Source: Nelumbo lutea (Eukaryota; Streptophyta; Magnoliopsida; Proteales; Nelumbonaceae). Taken from it: a stretch of DNA of 64,000 nucleotides. Of the stretch, positions 1 to 11,982 are shown one piece after another. Location: the NCBI GenBank assembly GCA_022828595.1, contig JAKGHH010000007.1, positions 38,688,356-38,752,355 of the forward strand. Direction: 5' to 3'. Every line of letters begins with the position of its first letter. Positions within the stretch are counted from its first letter, which is position 1. Below the pieces are notes generated by a model. That model searched no databases. It was not told the origin of the DNA and saw nothing but the letters and a program-made list of their open reading frames with translations. A program made the position numbers and the translations under genes.

Positions 1-2073
1 GATGTTTCAGATGCTAGCACTTTGAGTGAAGTTCCAACCCTCGATTGTTTGCCTAACCTTAAAGTTCTCAACCTCTCTGGAACTTCAATTCAACAGTTGC
101 CATTTTTTCACAATGATAGTATGCTCCATCAGCTCTTATTAAGGGGTTGTACATGCTTAAAATCATTGCAACATCCAAGAGTACTTGTAAAACTGGAGTT
201 GCTTGATCTTACAGATACCAAAATTTCGAATGGGATTCAAGATGAGTCATTTTGGTTTATGCCCAACCTACAAATACTCTACCTGTCGAAAAGCTTTGTT
301 AAAGAGTTGCCATCCTTTCTTAACCTCATGAACCTCCGTCAGCTTTTTTTAACAAAGTGCTCAAGCTTAACAACCATTCCACCTTCAGAAAAACTTACAA
401 GACTAGAAGTTCTTGATCTTTCAGGTGCTAAAGCTTTGAGGATAATTGATGAAAAGTACTTTGACCATATGATTTCCCTTCAAATACTCAAACTCTCTGG
501 AAGTCAAATTGGAAAATTACCATCACTTTCTATGCTCAGGAACCTCACTGAATTATTATTAAGTGGTTGTCCACTCAGAAACTTACCAGATGTAAAAGAA
601 CTTACCAAACTTGAGAAGCTTGATCTTTCTCATAATAGTGCTTTGACGGAATTACAAAAGCAATCCTTTCAGCATTTGCATCAACTTCGCATACTCAACC
701 TGTCATATACGTTACTTGAAAGTGTACCAGATCTAAAAGCACTTACCAAACTTGAGCAGCTTGATCTTTCTCATAATAGTGCTTTGATGGAATTACAAGA
801 GGAATCCTTTCAGAATTTGCATCAACTTCGAATACTCAACCTATCTTATACATTACTTGAAAGCTTACCATCCATATCTGAACTCACCAATCTCCAGAAG
901 TTACTGCTGAAATGTTGTTCCAGATTAGTAGGGCTGCCTTCGTTGAGAAAACTTAGCAAACTGGAGGTTCTTGATCTTTCAGGGACTAAAATTGTAAAAT
1001 TTCCTTATGAAACCTCAGAATTGACTTGTTTGAAGCAGCTTGATCTACTGTGCCTGGAGGAGCTTGGAGATGTTGACTGGGGAGAAATAACGTGGTTACC
1101 TGAAGTTGTAAACTGGGACTACAACATTTCCAACACACCAACTGGATGGCCTGACATTTTGGTAAGTAATATTAGCTCTATAAAATTTTTAGAAGAATGG
1201 TTTCAATACTTCCCACAATTCCATTTTTCAATTTGTGGTACCAAGGAATGGGATAGAGATAAAGATCTTTCATTCCGAAGAACGAAGTTTTGTTTTCGAG
1301 AACTTTACTTCAGGAATAGACACTTTCCTGATAAATCGGAGAATTGCCAATTATTGGAGGTTCCTTATCCTCGATCTTTGGAGCTCATTGATGTTCATTA
1401 CTTTCCCAGTGGCATTGAGATGATACTTATTCACACAGAACTCCTCTCACTAAAGAACTGCAGTTTCATTACACGATTACTAGATTTGGGTGCTCAAAGA
1501 ACCAGGTTACTGAAAGAATGTTGGATAGAGAAATGCCATAGGATGGACTGCATTGATGGAGGACAAGAGGCTGTAGAAGAAGATGTGGATTTAAGCAGCT
1601 TAGAGAAACTATGGGTCTCTAATGTTGCAAATCTAAGGCATATATGTGAAGGAAACATACGCCCTGGGAACTTCTCATGCTTGAGATGTTTACATTTGGA
1701 ATGTTGTCCACGTCTTGTCAATGTCTTCTCATCAACCTTGGGGCTAGAAAACCTTGAAATACTTGTAATTAAATTTTGTGATAAGATAGAAAATATATTT
1801 GGACAGATACTATTTGGTAGAGGACTTCCAAAGTTACAGAGACTATTCCTCTGGGAACTACCTCTGTTGAAAACTATATATGATGGCTTCTTGCCATCTC
1901 TGCACGATCTTAAAGTGAGAGAATGTCCAGAGCTAAAGGAACTTCCACTTGTTGTAACTGAGATAAGAACTCCAGTTGAGATCAGAGGAGAACTCTCATG
2001 GTGGAACAACTTGATATGGAGAGATGAGAGAATTAAGTCTCATATCTGCTATATTAAATGGGGCAATTTCTGA
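1..2073 (+). CDS. NB-LRR disease resistance protein, LRR C-terminal part (5' partial)
   Basis: The frame is open from base 1 to the stop at 2071-2073 (690 residues), so the gene starts left of the window. Residues about 8-345 are leucine-rich repeats in two alternating forms: an xxLEVLDLSGT type and an xxLRQLLLxxC type, each around 23-24 residues. Residues about 350-500 are not clearly repetitive, and about 510-660 are irregular C-terminal LRRs with LECCPRL and VRECPEL motifs. This pattern is typical of the ligand- or effector-sensing end of CC-NB-LRR proteins and resembles the At4g19050 type. No NB-ARC motif (P-loop, GLPL, MHD) lies in the window, so assignment rests on LRR style. No stops or frameshifts are seen, so the gene appears intact here. 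Role (inferred): intracellular immune receptor. An LRR-only protein is possible if the upstream part lacks NB-ARC. Confidence 0.85.
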   Translation, partial: DVSDASTLSEVPTLDCLPNLKVLNLSGTSIQQLPFFHNDSMLHQLLLRGCTCLKSLQHPRVLVKLELLDLTDTKISNGIQDESFWFMPNLQILYLSKSFVKELPSFLNLMNLRQLFLTKCSSLTTIPPSEKLTRLEVLDLSGAKALRIIDEKYFDHMISLQILKLSGSQIGKLPSLSMLRNLTELLLSGCPLRNLPDVKELTKLEKLDLSHNSALTELQKQSFQHLHQLRILNLSYTLLESVPDLKALTKLEQLDLSHNSALMELQEESFQNLHQLRILNLSYTLLESLPSISELTNLQKLLLKCCSRLVGLPSLRKLSKLEVLDLSGTKIVKFPYETSELTCLKQLDLLCLEELGDVDWGEITWLPEVVNWDYNISNTPTGWPDILVSNISSIKFLEEWFQYFPQFHFSICGTKEWDRDKDLSFRRTKFCFRELYFRNRHFPDKSENCQLLEVPYPRSLELIDVHYFPSGIEMILIHTELLSLKNCSFITRLLDLGAQRTRLLKECWIEKCHRMDCIDGGQEAVEEDVDLSSLEKLWVSNVANLRHICEGNIRPGNFSCLRCLHLECCPRLVNVFSSTLGLENLEILVIKFCDKIENIFGQILFGRGLPKLQRLFLWELPLLKTIYDGFLPSLHDLKVRECPELKELPLVVTEIRTPVEIRGELSWWNNLIWRDERIKSHICYIKWGNF
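588..869 (+). repeat. 141-bp in-frame tandem duplication inside the LRR gene
   Basis: Two adjacent 141-bp units (47 codons, two LRRs) are nearly identical. The block beginning CTTACCAAACTTGAG occurs at 601 and again at 742, and both units continue through the LDLSHNSAL and LRILNLSYTLLES segments. The period is a multiple of three, so the frame is kept and the protein gains two repeats. Confidence 0.9.
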
Positions 2074-3376
2074 ATTTTGAATGTTATACACAGAAAAAAG
2101 GGAGTGATTCAGTTACTCTGAGAGCCTAACTGCAGGTGATCCTTCCGTATCTTACTTTCAAATTATGATTCCTTACTTGAAGTTTCCTTCATTATATTTA
2201 TGTTCACTGTAGATTCTATCACTCAATTTAGTATATTTAGGGTTGTCTTTTACATTCATTGAAGACATTTTTTCCCTTTTTCTGGCAGTTTTTTTTGCAG
2301 TTAGGCTTTTGAGTAATATAAATGAGTAAACAATACAGAAACAAAATCCTGGAGTTCCTCTAAAAACATTTACATCGTGCATTTAACTGCAGGTATGCCA
2401 TCAATTGATGTTATATTTGCCTCTATATGGAATGATGCTCATTATATTTCTCATTGATGCTCAGATTCACCTCTAGATCCAATGTTTATGTTGATTAAAC
2501 CATAACAAATAAGAAAATTATAAAAAGAAATTAGTATATAAACACACAAAATGATTAATTTAGTTTAATAATGTCTATTTTATAATTATAGTCTCAAAAT
2601 TAAGAATATAAAAGTATTTTGTAACACAATGTACAAAACTGCTTGGCAATTAGGCAAGGTGAGCATTTAAGAGGCACCTTGTTTCCTAGGTGTCACCTTG
2701 ACAATTATGAATAGGAGTTTTCTACTACTACTTGATAGTTTTTTTTTTTTTTTTTTAACTGAAAAAAATAAATGAATTAAGATTTGGAAAACATGAATTA
2801 GGCATTGTATGCCATGCTGCTAAACAGTGTGTTTCATTCCTATGTTACATGGATATCGGTACAAGTTCCAGAATATGATTGAGTACAAGGTGTTGGCATC
2901 TGCAAGCATGAAAAAGGGATTCAAGGACAAATACTATACTGTAGCTTTAAGTTACATCTTTTATATTGCATCAATAATGGGCCAATTATCGAAAGGGCAT
3001 AAATCATTGCAGACCACACTAAGCAATAAAGATTGGTAAATTATCAAAAATTGCAAGTTTACCATTCGTGTCCAAATTTTAGTCCTAGTGTTTGAGGTTC
3101 CTTACTTCAACACCCATTTTGAAGTGTCAATGCAACATAGTTCTATGTAGGAATGAAAATCTGCACATCAACCCACAGATACTTTTTTGATCTTTGTCAT
3201 TTTCTTCTTTTCTTCTTTCCACAACATTATTTTATATTAAATACTTCAATTATACTTTTAGAATAGTTCAAGGTTGGGTAGAGATAAAATGAAAATAAGT
3301 GAACTAAATTGTCTTTTGTCTTTTCAGTTTCATTCCCAAATCCATATCGTGGTCTTGAGAATGATGGTTTCATAGA
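2074..3376. other. Intergenic stretch after the LRR gene
   Basis: AT-rich, with a T-tract at about 2740-2756. A short 70-codon open stretch at 2827-3039 has no recognisable domain. At about 2640-2710 there is a small block with repeated AGG-CACCTTG motifs that resembles degraded dispersed plant repeats. No gene is supported. Confidence 0.5.
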
Positions 3377-4981
3377 TGTGAGTTATGGAAAGCTCATGGT
3401 TGGCTCAAAACAAGGAGTCACCACCCATTTAATTTAAGAGGAAATGAATCCTCTATGAAGTCTAGAAAATTGATTTTATTTTGAAAAATAGTGACTCCAA
3501 TTCTCCACCTATGAGGCATTCAACCAAGAGATTCCAAATTCATTCGGATTGGGAGAGGGAAAGTGTTAGGCGTCCCTCTCTCCAAGCTATAAATGACAGT
3601 TCAATATGGGAGTTTTTTAGGCTTACAACTTCAAAAACTTCAAGAGAATGACTTGCAATTGTTTCTTGATGCAAGAGTGAAATTTGAGGGGGTTTTTTCT
3701 TTTCTTGAAGGTCAGAACGTGGATGCACAGAGAAATTGGGTGGTTTTGGAAAGTTCTAACCCCAGATTTAGAATTTTTCTCAAGTTCTTACTAAAAATGG
3801 TTGGGGATTAAAATGGGGGTTCTCTCTTTCATTTCTTCTCTTTGAAAAAATTGCCTGTAGAGCTCAATTTCTACCCTATTTATAGAGAGGGAAGGCTGGG
3901 GCAGGTCTGAAACTCGTCCACCATGTGTCTAGGGTTTCAGAAAAGCTTATAAGAATCTTGATCTATGCTTTTTAGAGGATTTTTGAGGGTTTAATCAATT
4001 AAACCAAGATTTCAATGAAATTTGATGTACTGGTTTTTTTGGGTCTCTAAAGATGGTGGTAAGGTGTGATTGGTTAAATAAATCTTGGATGATAGAGATC
4101 TACGTTATGACATGCTTTAATCGATGAGATTTGCTAAAACAGAATCTCAACTTGATGGTAGGTCAAACGAGGGAATTTTGGGATCAAATTTGGTGAATAG
4201 GTGTTTTTGAATGTCCTAAATTTGATGGATAAGTCGAATCTTTGATAAATTGTGGATTGAAAGATTTAGTTCAAGTCAAGGTTTTATCTTATGGCTCATC
4301 AACCAATATGGAGGCTTAAAATGGATCTTGCTTGTTTAATGGTCAAATGGAGGAATTAGGTCATGAAATTTGATGGGTGGGTTGTTTTGGGGATTTTGAA
4401 CCTAATGAGGGGTGCTTGGTTGCTTGGGCTATGATTTCTTGCATACCATAAACATCAAATTGGAATCTTTATTGATCGGAAGGTTAAACAAGGGAATTTT
4501 GAGTTGAGATTTAATCACCCAATGTTGTTAAAATGAAATCTTGGTATTTTTATGGTTGATTGTCGTAGATTTAAGGTGACATCTGGGGGTTAATTGTATC
4601 TTAGTATCCTTGAGGCAATGAATGTGTCAAATTTGATTTCATGAGTCAAGGTTTTAACATTGCATAGATTGGAACCATTGGAGAGAAAGTGTGATGAACG
4701 ATTGATTTGTGGAGTTTGGTCATGTATTAACGTGTAATTAAGTTATAGTTTCCCAAGTCTAGGGATCGTGTCTGGTCAGGGTACTAAAGATTATGTAGTG
4801 TGAAATGTTGATCTCAATGTTCTTGTTAGTTTTTAAGTTTCTCGTGTGGTTTACACGTGATAGGGAATTTTGGGTTTTGGCAAGTCTCAGGTTGGTTTGG
4901 TTATGTTCTCGAGTTTTGGGGTCTCGATAGAAGGTATAAAGAGGTAGGGTAAAGGGACCGAGCAAAAATGTGGTGTTGAGA
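3377..4981 (-). mobile_element. Family Y LTR-like insertion, copy 1 (solo LTR)
   Basis: This block is the reverse complement of the 32089-34331 block, with the same order of landmarks: GGAGTCACC near the start, CCCTCTCTCCAAGCTA at about 3577, a TATA-like ATTTATAGAGAG at about 3878, and GGGAATTTTGGGATCAAATTTGG at about 4170. It begins TGTGAG and ends near GTTGAGA (CA expected at the end, here mutated). The flanks are ATAGA (3372-3376) and ATAGG (4982-4986), a four-of-five match to a 5-bp target duplication. No coding region is present. The promoter-like TATA reads on the minus strand. The retroelement family is not identified; a solo LTR or non-autonomous element fits. Confidence 0.7.
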
Positions 4982-6400
4982 ATAGGTATTAGAAGGAAAG
5001 AGAACTCTTGTTATTAGGGTAAACAATATTGAGATAAATTACTTGAAAGAAGAAATAACAAGAAGATGGAGAAAGCTAGGGAGAGAGCATTTCAGTAGGC
5101 GAGAAGATGGAGGCAAAGGATTTAATTGTTGAAGAAATAAGAGCAAGAGGGTTGGAGATGTTGAAGACGCAAGAAGGGAAAAAGGCTACAGTCTTCTTGA
5201 TGGAAGATGGTTTACTTTAGTTCAAAATTTTCTTGGTAGGGGCATGCAAGTCGCTTAAAGCACAAGAATGGAGGAAGAGTCCAAAGAGTTAAGGGAAGTT
5301 CTTTGAAGTGGAAATAAGAAACAAGAAGAAAGTGTGGTTTATTGCCCTAACTGAGTGGTTTGGGAACGACAGGAGACAAATGGTTTGCTTTCCGGTGGGA
5401 AAACAGAGGTTAGGATGGAACATGATCTTAAAGTCATACAGGGATATTAGCAGAGAAACTAGGTGGATCATATTAATGCTGTGGCGTTGGATACAAAGGG
5501 ACAAATGATGGAAGAGGTAGCAACGGATACAAAGGCTCAAATGAAGGAAGGGATGGATCATATTGAATGTTGAGGGGTTGTCAATTTAACCTATTTAGAT
5601 CTCCTGATCCCTCAGAATGAATTTTTTGCAATGCAACTTCAAATTAATAAAGGCTGTGTCAATGTCCATTGTTGGATTCTTTGCTTGAACTTAGTGATCC
5701 CCAGGATATGGTGGGTCTCTTTGATCCCAATTTTTTGAGACATTCAATGAAGAGAGGAAGAATAATGTGGAAAGCAGCATTGGTTTGGACTATATGGTAA
5801 GAAAGGAATGAGAGGATTTTCAACGAGAAGAGTAGGTCTGAGTTGGAGATCATGGATACCATAAAAGTAGAAGTTGCACACTGGGTGAAGACCTTGGAAA
5901 CCTTCCATGATTTCTCATTTATATTTTGAGATCATGGAAGGAAATGGCACACTTGCCTCAAGAAAAGGGCAGATTGATAGAGTGGAGACCACCAGCAACC
6001 AATGGTGTAAAACTTAACTTTGATGGAAGTATTTTGCGAAATGAAGGGATGGTTTAGGGGGTGTCTTTCCATATTCAAAAGGTAAGGTGCTAGCACTATA
6101 TTTGGGCCCCTTTAGAGCAAGGAGACTCATTGATAGTAGAACTGTTGGTGTTGCTTCAAGGATTGAAATTTGCAAAGCAGTTCGGGTTCCAGCTGCTGGA
6201 AGTGGAAGGGGACTCCCAGGTGGTTATTTCTTGGACAAAATTCCTTAGTCAAAGCCCTTGGATTTACAAGCACAATATGGGGCAATTGAATGCTTAATAA
6301 GGGAGTTAAGTATTACCTTTAAGTGGGTAGGAAGAACAACAAATGGGATGACAGATGCTTTAGCTAAACAAGGGGCAAATATGTGATCTGAATTTGAACC
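4982..6400 (+). mobile_element. LINE (L1-type) relic
   Basis: A decayed non-LTR retrotransposon. The left part (about 5050-5580) is rich in lysine, arginine and glutamate codons, and at 5308-5508 holds a short frame (KKVWFIALTEWFG, VCFPVGKQRLGW) of the sort found in plant L1 ORF1 or pseudogene families; this part is tentative. The right part is clear: a zf-RVT-like tail followed by an RNase H-like domain (see next entry). Most of the reverse transcriptase is missing. The family Y insertion abuts its left end. Confidence 0.6.
5745..6385 (+). pseudogene. LINE reverse-transcriptase tail and RNase H-like domain, broken
   Basis: Frames read through indels give KRGRIMWKAALVWTIW followed by ERNERIFNEK, the typical end of the zinc-binding (zf-RVT) region of plant LINE reverse transcriptases. 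Next come GVKLNFDGS (first RNase H aspartate), a GDSQVVISW segment and VGRTTNGMTDALAKQG, the C-terminal RNase H signature; a TGA stop follows at 6383-6385. Several stops and frameshifts lie between the motifs, so no protein is made. This domain architecture is known from plant L1 elements. Confidence 0.75.
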
Positions 6401-8514
6401 TGATCCAGTTAAGGGTGATCTGAATTCCATCAATTTACAATTGGATCAAATATGGATACACCTCTTCCGATCCAATCTGATCTAATCGATGATATTTGAA
6501 TATATTGATTACATCTACATAAAATTTATTTTATTAAAGTTGGTTTGAGTGTTGTGTAGAGTCACAGGTTCAAGTCTTCCAGAAGTTATTTTTATTTCAT
6601 TCTATACATGATATGCAATATCAAAATCAGTTTTACATTATTTATTAATAATATATAATATTTTGATAATTTTTAGTTTACTTTATTAATGATGTTCAGT
6701 ATCCAAATTCAATCTGAATTTGATTTGAACCTGATCTTAATCCGATGGATAAGATTTGGGTTTGAATCAAAAGATTAATGAATCAAATTTGGATTTAGAT
6801 ATATCCAATTTAATTTGATCTGTTTGCAGCCCTAGTAATATGAAAAAAAATGAAGATTTCTATTTCTATGTTTTTAAATGGAGAAATACATTACTAGACT
6901 CGTTTGTGATGAATGCAATAAAAGAATTTTCTGAAAAATTCATCCAAACAAGCAGGTTATACAAAATTCCTGGACTTTGTCCTTTTAGAGGAGGATGTGG
7001 AAATTGATGCATGAAATCTTCTAAATTTACCTTTTCAAAGTTCCGATATCTCTGGTTTTGGATATTCTAAATGGAGGAAGTCAATCATTGTTCTCTCTTG
7101 GATAAATGTTGATGCAACTTCTGATAAGGAGTTGCAGGGTTACATTGAGTGGGTGAGGGTTAATCTTTGTATTGATTCCGTTCAGTTGTAGAATCTGGGA
7201 GGCCTTTTCTGTGCAAGGAGCACTGTGGAGGCAGAGTTATGTATCATCATTGATGGCCTTATATTAGAAGTATAACAAGGGTTTTAAAGATCAAGGCGGA
7301 ACCAGATGCAGACAGCAGATAAGAGTCCCCTATTCCATAGGAGACACTATAGACTACAGGGAAGAACCGATGATTGATCACGTTTTAGATAATTTTCTTT
7401 TGGTGATATTCCAAGAATGAGCAAGTGCTTTTGTGGTTGTTATCCCTTGATAATTATTTACAATTAACCATCTGAAATCTAGAGGCTTTACATGGCTAGT
7501 TTATGTTCTGTGGTTGCATGATCTCCCTTGCATTTAGCTTTTCTTGAGGGGTAAGGCTTCTACATTCCTCCCTCATGGGATTTTGTCTTATTTTGCATTA
7601 TTAATAAAGTCTATGTTGGCTGCCCCTACACACACTGGGAGAAAATTTTGGGGTTAAGAAAAAGCTGCCCCGACACCTGGGTACAGTACTAACTTTTGGC
7701 TTTTATTCTTCTTTAATTTCTTTGTGCACAAAATGGCATTGCTCATAGATTCAAACCCTTGTTCTCACACTAATGAGCCCAGGATTTTACCCCTGCATCA
7801 AGCAATGATATTTTTATATGGTAGCATATTTTCATATGTAATTTTTACTCTGGAAGACTAGTTCATCCGAGGGAGTGATCAAGTTTCAAGAAATACTGAA
7901 TTAACTCGACCCCTATGGATTTCAATTGTGCTTATACTTATTGTTGCAGAAATTGGGTTCAAGCTTTCCCCAGCCCCTTTTCATCAATAGACTCTTGACA
8001 TATACAAAGGAGTGCAGTTCGTTTGAAAAATTCCCATCTCTTTATCTTTCTTTTAGATGGTTGGATTTTTCAGAATTCCATGTGTATGCACATAAGAAAT
8101 GCTATTGCCACTCGGATCAAGACATTAACTTTTATCAAAAGTTCATTATGATTTTTTTTTGATAAAATAAGAATCAAGGTGAAGCAAGAACGATGAATCT
8201 CTTTCTGATAAACACGTCTATTTTACAAATTCATTATTACGGGTGGTTTCTACGAAGGATAAGACTAATGATGTATAAAGTATTTGAATTCTTGATGTAG
8301 ATGCTATATAGTTGGTTCTTATCTTCGGAAACTATGATTGTAATAGTCGTAATAGTCTTCATTAAGGTTCAGAATATTAGCATTGCAAGCATATTGGTAA
8401 GGCAATTTTAGGATATGTATCCCAAATTCCCAATACACTTTAAACACATGGATATGGTGGAATGATTAGGATGCACATAATTTTGATAAGGAAGCAAATA
8501 TAACTCCCAAAAAT
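6401..8514. other. Non-coding stretch, possible old repeats
   Basis: AT-rich sequence without a convincing gene. About 7060-7280 there is a short open reading (IVLSWINVDATSDKELQGYIEWVRV, then ARSTVEAELCIIIDG) that faintly recalls an RNase H fragment, but it is too weak to call. A 78-codon open stretch at 7926-8162 has no recognisable domain. Confidence 0.4.
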
Positions 8515-8710
8515 GTTAATAACACTAATTCTTGCCCAAGCACAAAGTGAGCCCTACATCTTAGTTTGACATGTGACATCATTAGAGTAACCTAGAGACT
8601 TGAGCCCTTAACCACCTAAAGATTATTTTGGAATTCTTGATTACCCACTTACTAAGTGAGCCCTTAACCACTTGGGGAATATTTTATAATTCTTGCCCAA
8701 GCACAAAGTG
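8515..8710 (+). repeat. Family X promoter-like repeat, copy 1, left piece
   Basis: Matches, in the opposite orientation, 11230-11420 and 13060-13220 (shared blocks: CAACCACCTAAAGA, TTTTGGAATTCTTGAT, CTTGCCCAAGCACAAAGTG). It is separated from its continuation at 10577 by a solo LTR. The AGCCCTTAACCAC and CTTGCCCAAGCACAAAGTGAG blocks are each present twice, showing an older internal duplication. Confidence 0.65.
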
Positions 8711-10576
8711 TGAAAGGGATGGTAGAAAACATCGTATGGACGCTAATACAGTTGCGAAATGGATGGGTGAATTTCAAAAATTTTTTACCTGCTTTTCAAT
8801 TGGGAATCGCATTTCCTATTTTAGAATCAAGATTCAAAGATTTTACTTGAACCAGAACTGAACCAGATTTGAGCCAAAAGTGAAATGAGTAATTATACTT
8901 GATTCAGAGAAATAATATTTCTCAAAGTTGGTGTTCACGCCCAAAGAAGGCATCAAGATCTGTTCCTATTAAAGATGACACAACAATTGTGGAACAGAAC
9001 CAGTAGGGTGCGTCCTACACATTGAAATCTTCACAAGAATCCTTTGGATGACAATGAGCACCAAACCGAATCAACCTTTTAACAAAGACTGATATCAGGA
9101 ACTTTTCTTGATCTTTCTCTAACAGAGAAAATGAACTGTAACAGATGATGGCGACTACAACAGGAGGAAACTAGAGAAGAAGATGGCGAACTGCTTTTAT
9201 TCTCTAGGGTTTTTGAGATCCTATCTCACAAAACTGCAAGGTGTGTTCTGTGTAAAATCCCCTAGGGTTTGAAATCTTGTAAATCGAATAGGGTTTCCTC
9301 CAGTTACTTGATGATTAAGAAAAGATCTCCTGATCATATCAGGAGTTGCCCTTATCCAAATCTGTATTTGGATTATGACTCTTCTTAATCCTATCTACAG
9401 ATTAGATAAGCTTTTGGGTTCATCCTAATCTTAGATCCGCCCCTTGTTAATGACTGATCAAATCAGCCTAGTTCGCAATGGGCTTTAGGCCTATTAAGTA
9501 TCAAGTGCTCAAAAGTCTTCCAAATTGTTGCCCAGTTGGGTTTCTTTGTATGGCGTGGGACCCAAGTATTGATCTATACACTAGCCACATGGGTTCGGTC
9601 CAGCTTCTGTTATAAGGCCTGGCCGAATTCACTGGAGAGCCCAGTGAACCTCTTGAGCCCATCATATGGACCCTATAAGCCCAACACTTACACTAAGTGG
9701 TCCCCGGGCCAAGCCATCTTATAAAAACCTAGGGACTATGGGCATGTGCAAGATTAGCGCATCAGGTGTTATCTCAAATGGCCTTACACTTAACTTTTCA
9801 GTTCATAATGATCAAGCACTGCCCGACAAGAGAGGACCTCTCCTTCGATTGCAAGGAATAATGTTGCACTCTCTACTTACATGGATCCCGGAAATTAAAA
9901 CCATTTGCAAACATTTTGAAACCATACTTAAATATATATCATATACATAAATTTTGTAAAACAAAATTCCAACGATTGAAATCAAACTGCTGGCAGTTTG
10001 GTTTCCATCAGAGAGAGTGCATCCCCGATCATTACCTTTGTCCGACAAATGGGTTGATCCCGTCACTATGATCACCCACTCAGATGAATTCTCAGACTGT
10101 CCCAATATACCCAAGTTTTGACCCCCGCTAAGGATCTCACTGATTGGCATATCAAAGACAGTCCAATCCGACACCTAGTGCAGTACCATAATCGGGTCTA
10201 GGGGTCAGGTGTAATTTTCCAATTTTTCCCATCAATCTCCAAGGTCCAGGGCAATACTGGAAATCTGGTTCGGTTCAAGGGTTCAAGTAATCATACACTA
10301 CATGTGCCTTGGGTCTCATCCTGGCGGTTGAGACAAGCCACCCCAACAGTTAGCAGTACACCAATGTCAGCTTTGGTAGGATAAATCTCCCTAGACTTAT
10401 TCAACGACTGTGAACATTTAAAACCAACACAAGTCTCATTAAGTGTCCAATTTTAGGGTTTTACACAGAAGCATACCACACAACATGAATCAAACATGTG
10501 CTTCATTTATTTACATTAAATATCAAAAGTACATCAAAACTGATTGAAGCTAAGGGCATACAAAAACTGTCCAACA
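8711..10576 (-). mobile_element. Family 1 Copia solo LTR (minus orientation)
   Basis: Begins TGAAAGGGAT and ends CTGTCCAACA (minus strand: TGTTGGACAG...CTTTCA), 1866 bp. Both flanks carry the perfect 5-bp duplication AAGTG (8706-8710 and 10577-10581). The interior matches the LTRs of the Copia element at 20345-30703 in reverse, for example the GCGTGGGACCCAAG block at 9553, the GATCACCCACTCA block at 10070, and the region near 10545 matching the LTR start. No internal region or second LTR is present, so it is a solo LTR left by LTR-LTR recombination. Confidence 0.9.
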
Positions 10577-10960
10577 AAGTGAGCCCTTCCTTTGTCTATA
10601 AATAGTAGGGTTCATGATGTGAAAAGGGATTATCATCCATATCAAACTTAAGTCACATGAAATTCTTTGTTCTTTCAGCTCTAACCATTCTATCAATCTA
10701 AGCAATTGATCTTCATAGCCTTAGCATCATTCTATCCTTTATTCCTTGAGAGTTCTACTTTTATCTTCCCAATCTAGTATTGTCCTTGACGCCATTGTTC
10801 TTCCTAGCATCGTACTCTCTACCTCTAGAACTTGGGCCATCTCCACAGTGCAACACCTACATTAGAGTCTCTAGTTTTGGTTTTGTAGGAGAGAAATAGG
10901 GTGTTGCCTTGCAAAAATGTCACCACCATTACTAGAGATGAGCGACAACAACAACATCCA
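10577..10960 (+). repeat. Family X promoter-like repeat, copy 1, right piece, with TATA box
   Basis: Joins directly onto 8710 once the solo LTR is removed. It contains TCTATAAATAG at about 10598 and a pyrimidine-rich leader (CTTTCAGCTCTAACC, CCATTGTTCTTCC). The same sequence appears on the minus strand at 11250 down to 10965 and near 13055 down to 12840. Copies 1 and 2 face each other around 10960. Confidence 0.7.
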
Positions 10961-11784
10961 GCATTAGAGGTATAGGTGATGGTCCAAGCTTTGGAGATAA
11001 GGAGTAGGATGCTGGAAAGAACAATGGTGTTAGAGATGAGACTGGTTGAGGGAGATGAAAATGGAAGTTTTAGAGGGTAAAGGACGGAATGGTGGTAGGG
11101 TTAAAGTGCTTAATTGTTCAGACAGTTAAAGCTAGGAGAATGAGGAATAATTTGAACAGAATGAATGTAATGAATCGAATAGTAGAATCATAAGTGATGG
11201 AATAGCCCTTTTCACGTCATGAAACCTACTATTTATAGACAAGAGGAGGGTTCACTTCATGTATGAGCAAGAATTCTAGAAGACTCCCTAGGTGGTTAAG
11301 AGCTCTCTAAGGATCAAGAATTCCAAAATATTCTTTAGGTGGTTGAGGGGTCAAGTCCGTAGGTTGCTTTAATGAGGACATGTGTCGGGCTGCGATGCAA
11401 GGAACATATTTGCTCTGATCCCCACATCCATGGGCTCTTACTATGTCATCTCAAGGAAGACAATATCTATAATACAAATAACTTTTCAGTAATTTGTTCT
11501 TTAAACCGCAATTTACTTTGCTTCGTCTTGCATCCCACGAAAGGTATACGGTTCAGGTTTCAGTGTGAAGGGTATCTATGGCTGGGGAGTTTGTGGTCCT
11601 CTTTAAACAAGTACTACTGATCCGACGACCTTGTAACCTGTAGTATTGTTACTATGGCTAGTCTATGGTGATACTTTAGTATTATATAAGTCTATCCCCT
11701 TACATTAGCCCCTTACTCAAGAGTGGGTTTGCCTACTAATAATGAGAAAAAAAAGGGCTTGGTATTTTTTCTTTAATATAAATG

Positions 11785-11925
11785 CCAATTAGCTCCTAAT
11801 ATTCTAAGGAGTTTTTGAAAGAAAATAGCCCCCAAAATTCTAAGGAATTTTTGAAAAAAATAGCCCCCAAAATTTTGAGGAATTTTTGAAAGAAATTAGC
11901 CTCCCAAATTCTGAGGGTTAGAGGG
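11785..11925. repeat. Minisatellite of about 38-bp units inside family X copy 2
   Basis: About four imperfect units, each with AGCCCCCAAAATTCTAAGG followed by AATTTTTGAAAGAAAA. The same array with about three units is in copy 3 (13571-13665), so the number varies between copies. Confidence 0.8.
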
Positions 11926-11982
11926 ATGGTTCCCTAGTTGTAGGGCAAGGGGTGTGGTCCTTAGAATTTAGGGAGGGCAATC

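Noticed and set aside
1494..2009. Long 171-codon open frame on the minus strand of the LRR gene
   Set aside because: It lies entirely opposite the coding strand of a clear LRR domain and has no recognisable motif.
2173..2382. 69-codon minus-strand frame downstream of the LRR gene
   Set aside because: Low-complexity composition, no homology recognised, no gene structure.
7060..7280. Possible RNase H fragment (ARSTVEAELCIIIDG)
   Set aside because: Too short and without the flanking LINE motifs; listed only as a weak hint.
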